Assembly (NCBI GenBank): GCA_003218935.1
Contig: QHPA01000346.1
Location: forward strand, 1 to 16,436
Direction: 5' to 3'
DNA length: 16,436 nt
Source: Verrucomicrobiota bacterium
GTDB taxonomy: Bacteria > Verrucomicrobiota > Verrucomicrobiia > Limisphaerales > AV2
This document shows positions 16,364 through 16,436 of the stretch, one piece after another. The notes below the pieces were generated by a model. That model saw nothing but the letters and a program-made list of their open reading frames with translations. It was not told where the DNA came from and ran no database searches. How positions within the stretch are numbered: position 1 is the stretch's first letter; each line of letters opens with the position of its first letter. A program made the position numbers and the translations under genes.

Positions 16364-16436
16364 CATATCCCCGCAAGACCGCGCAACTCTCATTGAACAG
16401 TTCGCCAAGGGAGATTCACTCTGAGACGGTCGGGAT

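Noticed and set aside
16353..16424. Short frame from ATG 16353 overlapping the last stop
   Set aside because: Only 23 codons with no supporting ribosome site; not a credible gene.
1..16436. CRISPR array, tRNA/rRNA, insertion sequence or phage attachment site
   Set aside because: No regularly spaced repeats, no cloverleaf or rRNA-like stretches, and no transposase or integrase motifs were seen on reading through.

Overview
The window is a run of eleven genes with two more at the edges of that run, all on the plus strand, and it reads as a cell-surface polysaccharide (O-antigen, capsule or exopolysaccharide) biosynthesis locus of the Wzx/Wzy type from a Gram-negative bacterium. Evidence for this is the combination of nucleotide-sugar enzymes, glycosyltransferases, a Wzy/WaaL-type membrane protein, a Wzx-type flippase and glycan-modifying enzymes. 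The organism cannot be named from the sequence. The mid-50s GC look, the weak or absent Shine-Dalgarno sequences before about half the genes, and a secreted putative-Ig plus beta-helix protein whose C-terminus has a 'GPDG..WTADDG' stretch would fit Verrucomicrobiota or a neighbouring environmental phylum. This is inference only.

Layout. Positions 1-772 hold the 3' part of a FemAB/GNAT-like transferase cut by the window edge. Positions 893-3178 encode one long protein with an N-terminal NodB-type polysaccharide deacetylase and a C-terminal GT-B glycosyltransferase. Positions 3324-7305 are a nucleotide-sugar module: a WbpE-like aminotransferase, a single polypeptide joining a WbpB/WlbA-like dehydrogenase to a WbpD/WlbB-like N-acetyltransferase, and a non-hydrolysing UDP-sugar 2-epimerase. 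Together these match the Wbp/Wlb route to UDP-2,3-diacetamido-uronic acids, lacking only the 6-dehydrogenase (WbpA) within the window. Positions 7295-7966 encode a PIG-L/LmbE-type deacetylase and 8059-8973 a family 2 glycosyltransferase. Positions 9019-10461 encode the O-antigen polymerase/ligase-like membrane protein. Positions 10527-12980 are an O-acylation pair (AlgI-like MBOAT plus a membrane-anchored SGNH-like protein). Positions 12967-14277 encode the flippase.

A gap of about 500 bases with no convincing gene (14278-14773) separates this run from the last gene, 14774-16363, a secreted protein with a signal peptide, one Ig-like domain and a right-handed beta-helix. The last 73 bases hold nothing recognisable.

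How it may work together (inference): the cell makes a diamino-uronic sugar nucleotide, the two glycosyltransferases help build a lipid-linked repeat unit, the deacetylases unmask amines, the flippase and polymerase export and polymerise it, and the MBOAT/SGNH pair O-acetylates it. The FemAB-like protein could add an amino-acid-type group, and the beta-helix protein could act on or bind the exported polymer. No initiating sugar-phosphate transferase, chain-length regulator, outer-membrane exporter or exosortase is visible here. The clearest unusual points are the two gene fusions and the density of amine/acetyl chemistry. No CRISPR array, tRNA, rRNA or insertion sequence was seen.
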